Below are positions 21,440-32,900 of a DNA stretch of 64,000 nt, in pieces. Made by a program: the position numbers and the translations under genes. Each line of letters starts with the position of its first letter. The first letter of the stretch is position 1. The stretch covers positions 4,489,729-4,553,728 of the forward strand of contig OZ029923.1 of NCBI GenBank assembly GCA_964023275.1, given 5' to 3'. Under the pieces are notes generated by a model. It made no database searches. It had not been told where the DNA came from and worked only from the letters and a program-made list of their open reading frames with translations. The DNA is from Norana najaformis (lineage: Eukaryota > Annelida > Clitellata > Crassiclitellata > Hormogastridae).

Positions 21440-24400
21440 ATGGAGCCGGGTGGCATCACAGATCCTAATCTGGACGGTGACTTTCAGATCTTACTGGAAG
21501 TCAGACAGGTAGGTTAGGCAAGCATTTGCCGGTGTATCCACCTGTTCCCTTTTGTTATTTACAAACTCTCGCTACCTAAATTCAACATATCATCACTGAT
21601 TTATTATTTCTGCATTTATTAAGTCACTTTCTAATGACTAAGCATCAATCGATGGCACTGATCATTTGCGAGTGAAGGACTTCCTCAAGGGCCCTACACA
21701 GAAGTCGTCCCAGGACAGGTTCGAACCCATGTTTTCCGCGTTACACACCGTGAGCTCTAAACAGTTCTTTGTGTCCCACCATCAGTCGAAAAAGCATATA
21801 AATTGTAGGTTACTGAAGACTGGTAGTTCCTTTACCTGCCACCCGAGGAAATCATGGGTATGTAGCTTTACTGATTTCACTTTGCTTTGCCTTAGCGCGA
21901 GGAGGGCATCTGGCCACTCCTCTCCTTGTACAGGAGTGGATTGGACTAGATTAGAAAAGATTAGATTTAAATGAACTAAACTGAATTGGACTGAAATAGA
22001 CTGGATGGGTTTGGACTGCACTGGATTGAAGTGGACATTGAAGTGGACTTCATTGGATATCTCCCTTCCCATCTCATATTAAAACCCTATCGGAATTTTA
22101 TTTTGTTATCAGAAGAGAACAAATACGGCGGAGAACGTGGCGGTCTTGAGGCAGCTCATCAAAGACATAGAACAATCATCGGCTGACATAGAGGAACTAC
22201 ATTTGGAAGTGTCTCCTGCTGTAGCAGCTGCCACCTCGACTACAACAAATGGGCTAAAGAAAGACTCTGTTGAAGCCGAAAAGCTTAGGAGCGCCATATT
22301 TGATGCAGCCATGTGTGACGACGCTACACAGCTGCAGAAATTGGTGGAGCGTGTCGAAACACTGGGTTTTGCACTTTCCGACTCGGAGCTTCGCAATTTG
22401 GACGACAACTCAACGGTTCTTCATTGCGTCCTGGAGAAGGAACTCTGGGATGTTGCCAGGTACTTGATCGGTTCCTGCAGCGAGAGACTCCTCACCGATG
22501 TGTACAACGTACCAGTGGGAAAGGTCTCCTCTAAGAAATCCTGTCTCCACATACTCACAGAGAAGGGCAACTACGACTTGGCAAAACAGCTTCTTGAGAG
22601 ATTGAGGACTGAATCCGTGCGGAAAGATCTCCTCCTGAGAACCGTGCTCGTGGAGGTCGAGGGCCAGAGACCTCGACACCTGAGCAGCATGCACATAGCG
22701 GCGATGAAGGGACACACGCACCTCATTGAACTCTTCCACAACCTGGGCGTCGATATCAACATCACCAACAACAAGAACGATACTCCGGTTCTGTGGGCCA
22801 CCCGTGGAAACCACATCGAAACGGTTCGATATCTTATCGAACACGGAGCAGACCTCCACCTAGAAAACGACAAGGGTTCGACTCCGCTCTACTGGGCGGT
22901 CCGATACGGGTACACAAAATTAGTCGAGATCCTGGCCCGAGAGGGAAAGGCGAACGTTCGCCAGGAACGAAAGCTGGGACTCGTTGCACCGATTGTGCTT
23001 GCAAGCGCCCTAGGTTACCACGAGATCGTCACGGTACTACTAGAAAACGGAGCGGACGCCAACGTCAAAATCCGACATGACCAGACCGCACTGCACGTTG
23101 CCGCTGCCGAAGGTACCAACCAAGTCATCGAGGTGTTGCTGGATCGAGGAAATGTCGATATTAACCATGCCGACTGCAATGGAAACACGGCGATCTTGTT
23201 TGCCACAAAGGCTGGCAATATCAGCACAATGAAGCTGCTTGCCGACCACGGGGCCAACCTCGACTGCAAGAACAAAATGGGCCAAAACATTTGGGACTTC
23301 GCCATGCTCAGGACCGGAGAAGCAATTTCTCAAGGCCGTTGCACAGCTCTATCGACGGGCAAAACTATTCATGAACGATTACAAGAAGCCGTTGTTCGCA
23401 GTCGGGAAGACCCTGCTACACGTCGCGGCTTCCAGCGGCGATGTGGACAAGATGCGATGTCTGTTGGAGATCGGTGCTGATCCGAAGGCCCGCGATCTCA
23501 ATGGAAATACCTATTTCCACATCGCAGCCCGGGATGATCGCGTCGAGGTCGTTCAGGCGTTTCTAGCAGAAGTTGAAGTGGACAGTCCGAACAACGACGG
23601 TGACACGGCCCTACATCTGTCCTGCAAGAAGGGACACCTAAGAACAACCCAGGTCTTGATGCAAGAGGAAAAGGTGGATGCGAGAAACAAGCTCGGAATG
23701 ACGCCGTTACACGAGGCAGTCGCATCCGACGCAGTGAGCGCCGAATTGATCAGGGTCATTGTTGATATGATCTTAAAGGCTAGCAACTGGTCACTGGTCG
23801 ATGCGACGGACAGCCACGGCAACACCGCGCTGCATATCGCTGCCAGGCGTGGACGACCCGAAATCCTTGTCGAGCTGAGTTCGCTGAACCCGATAATTGT
23901 CAACCACGAGGGAGACACTCCTTTCCATGTGGCAGCTCGCAGCGGAATTCCCTTCAACCTGGATACGATGATCGACGTTTTCAACAAACCAGAGAAAGGT
24001 GTCAATCTGGACCAGACAAATAAGGTCGGGGACGGCTGCCTCCACATCTGCGCCAGACGTGGAGACCTTCACGGCGTGAACCTTCTCGTCTCCTGCGGGG
24101 CGGATCTTTCGCTGCAGAACCACGATGGAAATACAGTGGTCCACGTGATCATCGAGGAGTCCGTGGAGGAACCGACGAAGAAGGAGGCTCTGCTGGAGGT
24201 CTTCCGAGGCATCACGCAAATAGTCGTTCGTTGGTGGTGTATGAAGAATGACCATCAGTTTCCAAATGAAGAATCAGGGATTTACTCCACGCAGCTCCGG
24301 ATCGCAATGGTCCAACTCACTTCAAAGGTCTATAACGGGAAGGACATGAACGCACTTTGCTACGCCATCAAGATGGGAGCTGTTGATCTGCTAGAAGAAA

Positions 24401-26071
24401 TACTGAACACGGCGAACGTGTATCGGTTTAAAGACGTGGAAGGGTATATGTACGACATTACAAGTCTGGTCCCGCAGACAACTTTCCCGAGGAAAAAGTC
24501 AGGAATCGTAGTAGATGCCAATTTGGGATCTTTGGAACTTCCAAGCGTAATCTATGGTAGATCAACGAATTCCGCCGAGAACGATGCCCAATCAGACTGA
24601 CTTACCTTCTTGCCTGGACTTCGTTGATTCTCTGGAGGACGAGATCCTGATGTCGAAGATTCTGGACATACTTCCGTTCAAGCAGCTGGTGAGAATCTAC
24701 TGGAATGCCTACCAGTGGATATACTCTGTGCTGATGGTCGTCCACGTCGTCTACATGAGTCTGTTTTCCTTTTTCGTAATTCCGGACAGCGATGACATAC
24801 ACCAAATGAACAATTCCTCCAGCAGCAAAGAGTCACCCCGAATCGACAATTCGTGCGTCAGGTATAACTTAGACCAAAGCTACAATTCGCCTGCGAGGCT
24901 CAGTTCCAAGTCGGTTGGTTCTTACGGATTCTACGGCCTTTTTCTCATCTGGCCTTGCCTGTTGCTCCTCTACGAGATCTTCTCCTTCTTGTCCAAACTC
25001 AACCGATCCGCCTGCTGCAGCAGTTGTAGTAAGTTTGATTGCCGAAAACAGAAGAAGGGCATGCAAAATTCCGACTGTTGTACTTCGATGACCTGTCTCA
25101 ACGTTCTGATTCTGCCCAACCTGATGATATCGACGCTTTTCAGTTACCTCGGACATCTGACAGCGCTTACCTTCTGTGCTCTGGTGATTGCTTGGTATGC
25201 CACCTTCCTGTGTGCCTCGGACATGTCTACCTACGTTGAGATTGTGTCGATGGTGATGCTATTTGGGTGGCTATTCACAATCAGCTTTACCAAGGGCTTC
25301 GAAGACATGCACGTCTACTCAATCATGCTGAAGAACATCGTCATCCGAGACATCACGCGGTTTCTGACCATGTATATCTTCGTCCTTCTCGGCTGTGGAC
25401 TGGCATTCAACGTTCTTTTCAAGATCTTTCCATTCGCCTACGCCAACAACTCGTCCGTCTGGAACACTCTCTTCAATGTCTTCAACCTGATGCTTGGACT
25501 CGGATCGCTGTTCGATGACAACTTCGACTGTAATTATAAAATCTACGGCGGCAACCCTGTATTTGTCAAGTGGCTGCACATCTTCTACATAATCTGCGCC
25601 ACGATCATTCTCATGAGTCTGCTGGTCGCCATGATGACTGACACTTACACGTACATGAAAGCGAAAGAGGGAACGACGTGGAAGGTCGGAAGTCTTCGCC
25701 TTGCCCTACAGATCGAACGATCCATGCCCTGCATCAAGCAGCTGCTTAAAGCCACCAGAATCGTTCGCGATCGCATCTCGTTCGACATTCAGGCTGAACG
25801 CTGGATCATGGCCGTCAGTGTCGACGAAATTGGACAAGCGAAAGTTCTGGAGACAGATGAACTGCTGAAAACGGTTCAGCGACTCGAAAATAAGGTGGAT
25901 CACATCCAGGGAGCCTACACCGAACTGGCTCGTCAGATCGAATCGTTACGGACAACTGCTCCCATTGTCCCTGCGGTTGGTAGCTCAAACGTCCCCGCAG
26001 CCCCCATCAGGCGGCTCACGAGCTTCTTCAGTGTTGTCAACCAGATCCGAGAAATGCCGTTTACCGGGTAA
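21440..26071 (+). pseudogene. Ankyrin-repeat TRP channel, TRPA-like, copy 2 (frameshifted)
   Basis: Same plan as copies 1 and 3: first exon 21440-21508 (MEPGGITDPNLDGDFQ..., donor GTAGGT) and a long exon from 22113 (acceptor TTATCAG). Ankyrin repeats, S1-S6, pore (FNLMLGLGSLFDDNFD) and coiled coil are all recognisable. Against the other copies there is one extra G at about 23311 in the ankyrin region and one extra C at about 24587-24589 just before S1; the second leads to a stop at 24598-24600. The frame after it ends with TAA at 26069-26071, eight residues earlier than in copy 1. As read, it encodes a truncated ankyrin protein. Both frameshifts are single-base insertions next to short homopolymers, so sequencing error remains possible, in which case this is a functional third channel. 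Coding constraint otherwise looks intact. Confidence 0.75.
21590..21790 (-). mobile_element. tRNA-derived SINE, family B, in intron 1 of TRP copy 2
   Basis: Orthologous in position to the copies at 11105 and 30085. The best-preserved B-box (minus strand) is seen on the plus strand as AGGTTCGAACCC near 21718, and TGTGTCCCACCA marks the tRNA-like end. Confidence 0.75.
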
Positions 26072-26910
26072 GGTAGCAGGAGAAAAAGAAAATGACCCAG
26101 TGCTGTGTGAGGTCTATTGTCTTAGAAATTTGCGATTATACACTATATTAGCTTGTGAAAAGACCTGTTTATCTTCAATTTGGACAATATGCTGGTAAAG
26201 AAAAAAAATTTCCTGGTCCAAAGAAATACGCCAGACATGCGAGCAACTCGTTTATGTACGATATTAGAGGATAACTGATGGGTTTCTATGTTTTGGAATT
26301 TCATTTGAATATGCCTTGAAACTGTTTCATATCTGGAAGTAACTTGCCTATGCGTTTTTGCACTTTGGCATCTGGTCTTCATATCATGTCTTGAGTTCGA
26401 CCAATCCTAATATGAATTGAATATTTTTAATTGAATTTGTTTTTTGAATCATCAACAATCTAAACAGTTGCAACAGTTTCACTTAAAGTATTACAAGTTC
26501 CGACGTGAAAGGGCGATCCAGAAGGGACAAATGTCCCGCTATAGAGATGGTGATACAACTCTATGTTATCTTAATCCCTTGGGTCGAATTCTGCATCTGC
26601 ATACTATATCGAAAATCCTGACATCTATTCAAAACCTATATTGGGATTTTAACATGCGACTGTCTAAACGAGAAATGTTGTTTTCGGTTATTAGTAAAGC
26701 AAACGTTTCAGATAAATATTAAGGTGGTGAAATCTGTCTGGGAGATTCATATGACATGATTTCCTGCATTGGTTTACCAAGAACTATCGCTTGACGTAAA
26801 GATTCCTACTCTTCACAAATGTCAGTATACATTGTTTTAGATGGGTACATTTTTATGCTCATAAGAAAGCTCTTTAGAGACGCTTTTAGCCTGCTAACTA
26901 TTTTGGTTAA
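26072..26910 (+). other. 3' flank of TRP copy 2 up to the piggyBac target site
   Basis: Conserved with the other 3' flanks. It ends at the TTAA (26907-26910) where a piggyBac element inserted; the flank resumes at 28742 (AGAGTACGGCAAGGCGCC), matching uninterrupted sequence of the fossil copy near 19910. Confidence 0.7.
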
Positions 26911-28737
26911 CCCATTAGCGCCCATTGATCCCACTTGGGAACACGTGGATGAATTTAAGTATAAAATAAGTGTGTTGTTTTATTTAGTTGCTGTGGGTAG
27001 CTTTTGACTGTTAGATAGTCCATATACTACTTTTTAGCCTAATCATGAGTTTTCTGTATGTGGTAGCCATCTTTGAATTTGCGTGTTTTTGTGAACATTC
27101 GGTTGCGTCCGGTTTCTCATCTGCATTTGAGGTAAGGAAATTTTAATTTGGAAAATATATATGTGATGTAAGTGTAACATAGTGTAGCTGTAGTTATGCC
27201 AGAGATGATTGTAAAACAGAAATGTATTGAGGTAGAAATGTTTGATAAATCTTTGATGTTACCAAATGGGAACAATGGGCACAAGAGGTACTGTGTTCCC
27301 ATTTGGGAACATCAAGAGGAAATGCATTGAGTGGTTGAAAGCATCACACCAAGAGAATTACTGCTGCCCACATTTATAGAACAATATGAGATAAATTAGA
27401 ATTTTTAGTTTAAGCAGTAATCGCGCTTTTGTATGATTGCGTTTTCAGATGTTGAAAAGAAAGTTCTCCTTGTCTGAGGCAATTGCTATGGTATAGCCTG
27501 ATGCAGATAGCGAAGATGATAACATTGAGCAGTTTGTTCACCCAACAGGGGCTTCAGATGCAATGTCTGCTATTGACAAAGATGTTGACATAGTTATTAT
27601 GCCACCAGCGATAGTGGATGGTGTATCCAATGAAGAATTTGCGGATGAAGATGACATGTTGCCTTCGATTCTTCCATCTGATGTTTCTGGGGCAGTTACT
27701 GTTTTTGTGCATAGAGGTGCAGACGATGCGAGTCAGGTACAAGAATCTCATGCACTCCAAAGGTAAAGAAACCGAAAGTGGACTTTATATCGCAACCCAA
27801 ATGGGTCAGGAAAAGAGCAAATACGCACGAAATAGCCACTGCTGACAATGAGAAGGTTAGCAATAAGCATCCTGAACTAATTGGCATGTCATCATATGAG
27901 CCGGACCGCTTCATGTCTAACTATCGCCCAGTGTTTCGCTCAAGAAGTGATGCTGGTGACTCTTTATCAACGGTTTGAACAATGCCGTTGTTGCTGCTTG
28001 GCGTCTTCACGTTGAGGTCAGTGGATAGTTTGATCACCTGGAGTTCCGACAGCACATTGTCTGAACAATGCTACAATGGTCGTACAAGCCTCCAACAGCA
28101 CTCTCAGGACCAGCTAGCCACCCAGTCGGTGACATTCGCTACAATGGAGCCGACCATCCTCTGGTTCCGAGTGCCAGACAAGCAAGATATCGCTGGTGTA
28201 AGAAGAACACAAGGCTTCACTGCACAAAGTGCATGGCTCCACTTCACCTGCACTGCGAGCAGCAGTATCATACTAGCATTTGAGACAGACAATTTGCAGT
28301 CTGCAGCAGGTCACTGAGAAATATCCAGAATATGTTAAAGGTGTGCTCATTGTGTTCAGTCGCAGGATTAGGCTGTCACAAATGACAAAGTTAACACTGA
28401 CACTGCTTTATGATGTTTTAAAAACTAGTTACTTCAACGCTGATGTGTGGTTTTAATACTCTACCAAAGCAGCCTGTGCTGTGCATAAAATACACTGTGG
28501 TAGTAACTGAAAACTGTCACTTTAATAGGCACTCTGCGATAATTTTCCATGTTGTTCCCAAATGGGAACACAGTATCATATGTGCCCATTGTTCCCAAAT
28601 GGGAACAACACGCCACCTAGCGGCTGATCGCCAAATCACATAATTGTAAGTTCCTAGGACCTAACCTTTGCATCATTTGTCATATTTCGAAGTATCACAA
28701 TGATTGGCAATTGGGGGAAAGCTTGGGCTCTAATGGG
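26911..28737 (+). mobile_element. Internally deleted piggyBac element
   Basis: 1827 bp bounded by TTAA on both sides (26907-26910 and 28738-28741), the piggyBac target site. Terminal inverted repeats are CCCATTAGCGCCC (26911-26923) and GGGCTCTAATGGG (28725-28737), 12 of 13 matching. The inside encodes pieces of a transposase: an acidic N-terminal part (27449-27770, with FSLSEAIAM and NEEFADEDD), then KWVRKRAN, HPELIGMSSYEPDRFMSNYR (27780-27920), and a C-terminal Cys-rich part around CKKNTRLHCTKCMAPLH (28200-28260). The segment that should hold the DDD catalytic core is missing, and stops and frame changes are present, so it is non-autonomous. Subterminal palindromes are described in the findings. 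Confidence 0.88.
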
Positions 28738-29204
28738 TTAAAGAGTACGGCAAGGCGCCATCCTGGTTCGCATACCGATGGTGGGAAAATTTAAGAGATT
28801 TTCATCTCAGTCCATCACTGTCCGTTGCCAGCAATTTTGAATGACGTGGGGGTATTCAAACGGACAGTCTTGGTGAAGCATTTCACCCGATAAAGTCATT
28901 GAAAATTGAGCAGAGTCGAGGCCATACGGTGGCTAAGAAACCGTGTACTTTTATCTATAAAACCTTAATGAAACACTTATTCGAGTCTTCTGCACCCTAC
29001 GATCTCATCAACATCGTCCTTCTTGAAATTTCTGCCAAGGTCTTCCTTTCAGAACTAAAGACACTACTCTGCTTGAGCGATTTCCGACGGGGGGAGACTG
29101 TCAATTAGCGTATTAGCGTTAATTCAAAAGTTAACAGATCCGATGAGGATAATGCTCTGCCTACAAGTACTGGGAGTCCGTGTCTTTTCATCTGAAACCT
29201 TGTG

Positions 29205-29340
29205 ATTCTACTGAGGAAATCCGCCACTGCCTTAAGTCTGGCAGTGCCAGTCCCAAGCCTGGATAAAGGAGGGGGCGACGTCAACGGCCTTAGATGCCAT
29301 AAAATGTCGTTAAACTGTGGAACTACTACTATTCCACCGA
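29205..29340 (-). mobile_element. Dispersed repeat D, minus copy, in the 5' flank of TRP copy 3
   Basis: Reverse complement of the elements at 48865-48980, 60928-61035 and 61467-61580. Landmarks are GTGCCAGTCCCAAGCCTGG, AAAGGAGG, GACGTCAACGGCC and GTCGTTAAAC. It is absent from the matching position upstream of copies 1 and 2, so it arrived after the duplication. Family unknown (no coding capacity). Confidence 0.65.
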
Positions 29341-29480
29341 GAACAAGACACGAAAATCTATCAGGGATCAGTTCACGTAGGTTCTACTCATGAGTATCGT
29401 GGGGGGAAGGATTGCAAAACTTTTGAGTCATGACGACGCAGGTAAAACGAAAAAGTCCGTCACCCTTATATAGGTCTCAC

Positions 29481-29487
29481 TATAAAA
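29481..29487 (+). promoter_or_regulatory. TATA box, TRP copy 3
   Basis: TATAAAA about 450 bp before the copy 3 start codon, in the same conserved block as 20985-20991. Confidence 0.45.
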
Positions 29488-29929
29488 CCGAGGCCTCTGC
29501 AGTAATAAGACACGGTTGAATTGTAACAAAGTACAAACATGTTACCTAAGAAGGTAGCGTGCGCATGACGACGACACGGCTGAGTTACTTACATTAAAAA
29601 ACCTGTCTACCTTCCTTGATAGAAGCGGTTTTAAAGTCTTAGCTGGCATGATTTTTTCACTTGATATCACACATTAGCCATATTCAATCTGGATGAACGG
29701 CGAGGACTAGGCGATTCTGAATGTATAACTTTGTTCTCAAGACTTCGCTTGTTTGGAACTGCATGAATCCGCAGATAACGATCAGGCCAACTATCACGAT
29801 TACGTGCTTTACACCGTTAAATTGAATGTTCCAATCCAGCAGAGCAGCTAACCTATAGATCTTCGTATTTACCAGTAGGGCTATAGTTCTACATTTCGAG
29901 CAGACACCTGCAAGCCCCACGCAGTGGAG

Positions 29930-32900
29930 ATGGATTTGGGTGACACTACGGATCCTAATCTGGATGATGACTTTCAGACCTTACTGGAAGTCAGACAGGT
30001 AGGTTAAACATGCATTTGCCAGTATATTCTTGTGTTCACTTTTGTTATTTACAAATTGTCGCTACATAAATACAACACATCATCATTGTTTTATTAATTC
30101 TGCATTTATTAAGCGTCATTTTCTAATGACATCAATCGATGGCGCTGATTATTTGTGAGTGAAGGACTTGCTCAAGAGCCTTACACAATAATCGTCCCAT
30201 GGGAGGTTCGAACCCGTGTTTTCCGTCTCACAGTCCGTGAGCTCTAAACATTCTTCGTGCTCCACTATCAGTCAAAAGGGCATATAAATTGTAGATCAGT
30301 GAAGACTGATAGTCCCTTTAGCTGCCCAATAGGAAACCACAGGCATGTAGTTTTACTGAATTCACTATGCATAGCCTTAGCACATGGAGGGCCACTGGCC
30401 ACTCGTCTCTGTGTACGGAAGAGAGTGGACTAGATTAGGATAGATTAGATTTAAATGGACTAAACTGAATTGGCCTGGACTAGACTGGATAAATCTGGAC
30501 TCACTGGAATGAATTGGATTTAAATGGTTATTTCCTTTCTCATCTGATATTAAAAATAATCGGGATTTTATTTTGTTACAAGAAGAGAACAAATGCGGAG
30601 CAGAACGTGGCGGTCCTGAGGCAGCTCATAAACGACACAGATCCGTCATCCTGTGACATACAGGAACTACTTTTGGAAGTGTCTGCTGGTGCTGCAGCAG
30701 CTGCTACCTCGACTACAGCAAATGGGCTAAAAAATAACTCTGTTGAAGCCGAAAAGCTTAGGAGCGCCATATTTGATGCAGCCATGCGTGACGACGCTAC
30801 ACATCTGCAGAAATTGATGAAGCGTGTCGAAACATTGGGTTTTGCACTTTCCGACTCCGAGCTTCGCAGTTTGGACGACAACTCGACGGTTCTTCATTAC
30901 GTCCTGGAGAAGGAACTCTGGGATGTTGCCAGGTACTTGATCGGTTCCTGCAGCGAAAGACTCCTAATCGAGGGGTACAACGTAACGGTGAGAGAGGTCT
31001 CCTCTCAGAAATCCTGTCTCCACATACTCACAGAGAAGGGCAACTACGACTTGGCAAAACAGCTTCTTGACAGACTGACGACCGAATCCGTGCGGAAAGA
31101 TCTCCTCCGGAGAACCGTGCTCGTGGAGCTCGAGGGCCAGAGACCTCGACAACTGAGCAGCATGCACATAGCGGCGTTGAAGGGACACACGCGTCTCATT
31201 GAACTCTTCCACAACCTGGGCGTCGACATCAACATCACCAACAACAAGAACGACACTCCGGTTCTGTGGGCCACCCGTGGAAACCACATCGAAACGGTTC
31301 GATATCTTATCGGACACGGAGCAGACCTCCACCTAGAAAACGACAAGGGTTCGACTCCGCTCTACTGGGCGGTCCGATACGGTTACACAAAATTAGTCGA
31401 GATCCTGGCCCGAGAGGGAAAGGCGAACGTTCGCCAGGAACGAAAGCTGGGACTCGTTGCACCCATTGTGCTTGCAAGCGCCCTAGGTTACCACGAGATC
31501 GTCAGGGTACTACTAGAAAACGGAGCGGATGCCAACGTCAAAATCCGACATGACCAGACCGCACTACACGTTGCCGCTGCCGAAGGTACCAACCAAGTCA
31601 TCGAGGTGTTACTGGATCGAGGAAAAGTCGATATTAACCATGCCGACTGCAATGGAAACACGGCGATCTTGTTCGCTGCAAAGGCTGGCGATATCAGCAC
31701 GATGAAGCTGCTTGCCGACCGCGGGGCCAACCTCGACTGCAAGAACAAAATGGGCCAAAACATTTGGGACTTCGTCATGCTCAGACCGGAGAAATATATT
31801 CTCAAGGCCGTTGCACAGCTCTATCGACGGGCAAAGCTCTTCAGAAACGATTACAGGAAACCCTTGTTCGTAATCGGGAAGACCCTGCTACACGTCGCGG
31901 CTTCCAGCGGCGATGTGGACAAGATGCGATGTCTGCTGGAGATCGGTGCTGATCCGAAGGGCCGCGACCTCAATGGAAATACCTATTTCCACGTCGCAGC
32001 CCGGGATGATCGCGTCGATGTTGTTCAGGCCTTTCTAGCAGAAGTTGAAGTGGACAGTCCAAACAACGGCGGTGACACGGCTTTACATCTGTCCTGCAAG
32101 AAGGGGCATCTAAGAACAACCCAGATGTTGCTGCAGAAGGCAAAGCTGGACGCGAGAAACAAGCTCGGAATGACTCCGTTACACGAGGCAGTGGCATCCG
32201 ACGCAGTGAGCGCCGAATTGATCCGGGTCATTGTTGATATGATCGTTAAGGCTAGCAACTGGTCACTGGTCGATGCGACGGACAGCCACGGCAACACTGC
32301 GCTGCACATCGCTGCCAGGTTGGGACTTTCCGAAATCCTTGTCGAGCTGAGTTCACTGAACCCGAAGATTGCCAACGACGACGGAGACACTCCTTTCCAC
32401 GTGGCCGCTAGCAGCGGAATTCCCTTCAACCTGGACACCATTATCGACGTTTTCAACAAACCGGAGAAAGGTGTCAATCTGGACCAGACAAATAACGTCG
32501 GAGACAGCTGCCTCCACATCTCTGCCAGACGTGGAGACCTTCACGGCGTGAACCTTCTCGTCTCCTGCGGGGCGGATCTTTCGTTGCAGAACCACGATGG
32601 GAATACAGTGGTGCATGTGATCATCGAGGAGTCGGTGGAGGAACCGACGAAGAAGGAGGCTCTGTTGGAGGTATTCCGAGGCATCAAGCACACAGTCGTT
32701 CGTTGGTGGTGTATGAAGAATGACCATCAGTTTCCAAACGAAGAATCAGAGATGTACTACGCGCTGCTTCGCATCGCAATGGTCCATCTCACTTCAAAGG
32801 TCTATAACGGGAAGGATCTGAATGCACTATCCTACGCCATCAAGATGGGAGCTGCCGATCTGCTAGAAGAAATCCTCAACATGGCGAACGTGTATCGGTT

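Larger units (their letters stand above)
28742..29929 (+). promoter_or_regulatory. 3' flank remnant of copy 2, then 5' flank of TRP copy 3
   Basis: 28742-28810 continues the interrupted 3' flank. From about 29040 the sequence parallels the 5' flanks of the other copies (CTGCTTGAGCGATTTCCGAC, CATATTCAATCTGGATGAAC). A decayed LINE coding end lies at 28990-29070. A dispersed repeat copy is inserted at 29205-29340. TATAAAA is at 29481-29487. Confidence 0.5.

Noticed and set aside
21193-29920. Antisense frames of 78-88 codons with a hydrophobic stretch, similar between the 5' flanks of TRP copies 2 and 3
   Set aside because: The aligned sequence in copy 1 has an in-frame stop, and the similarity is explained by the segmental duplication.
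30514-30582. Upstream extension of the copy 3 frame beginning MDLNGYFLSH
   Set aside because: It is intron: the acceptor at 30581-30582 and the separate first exon at 29930-29998 align with the other two copies.
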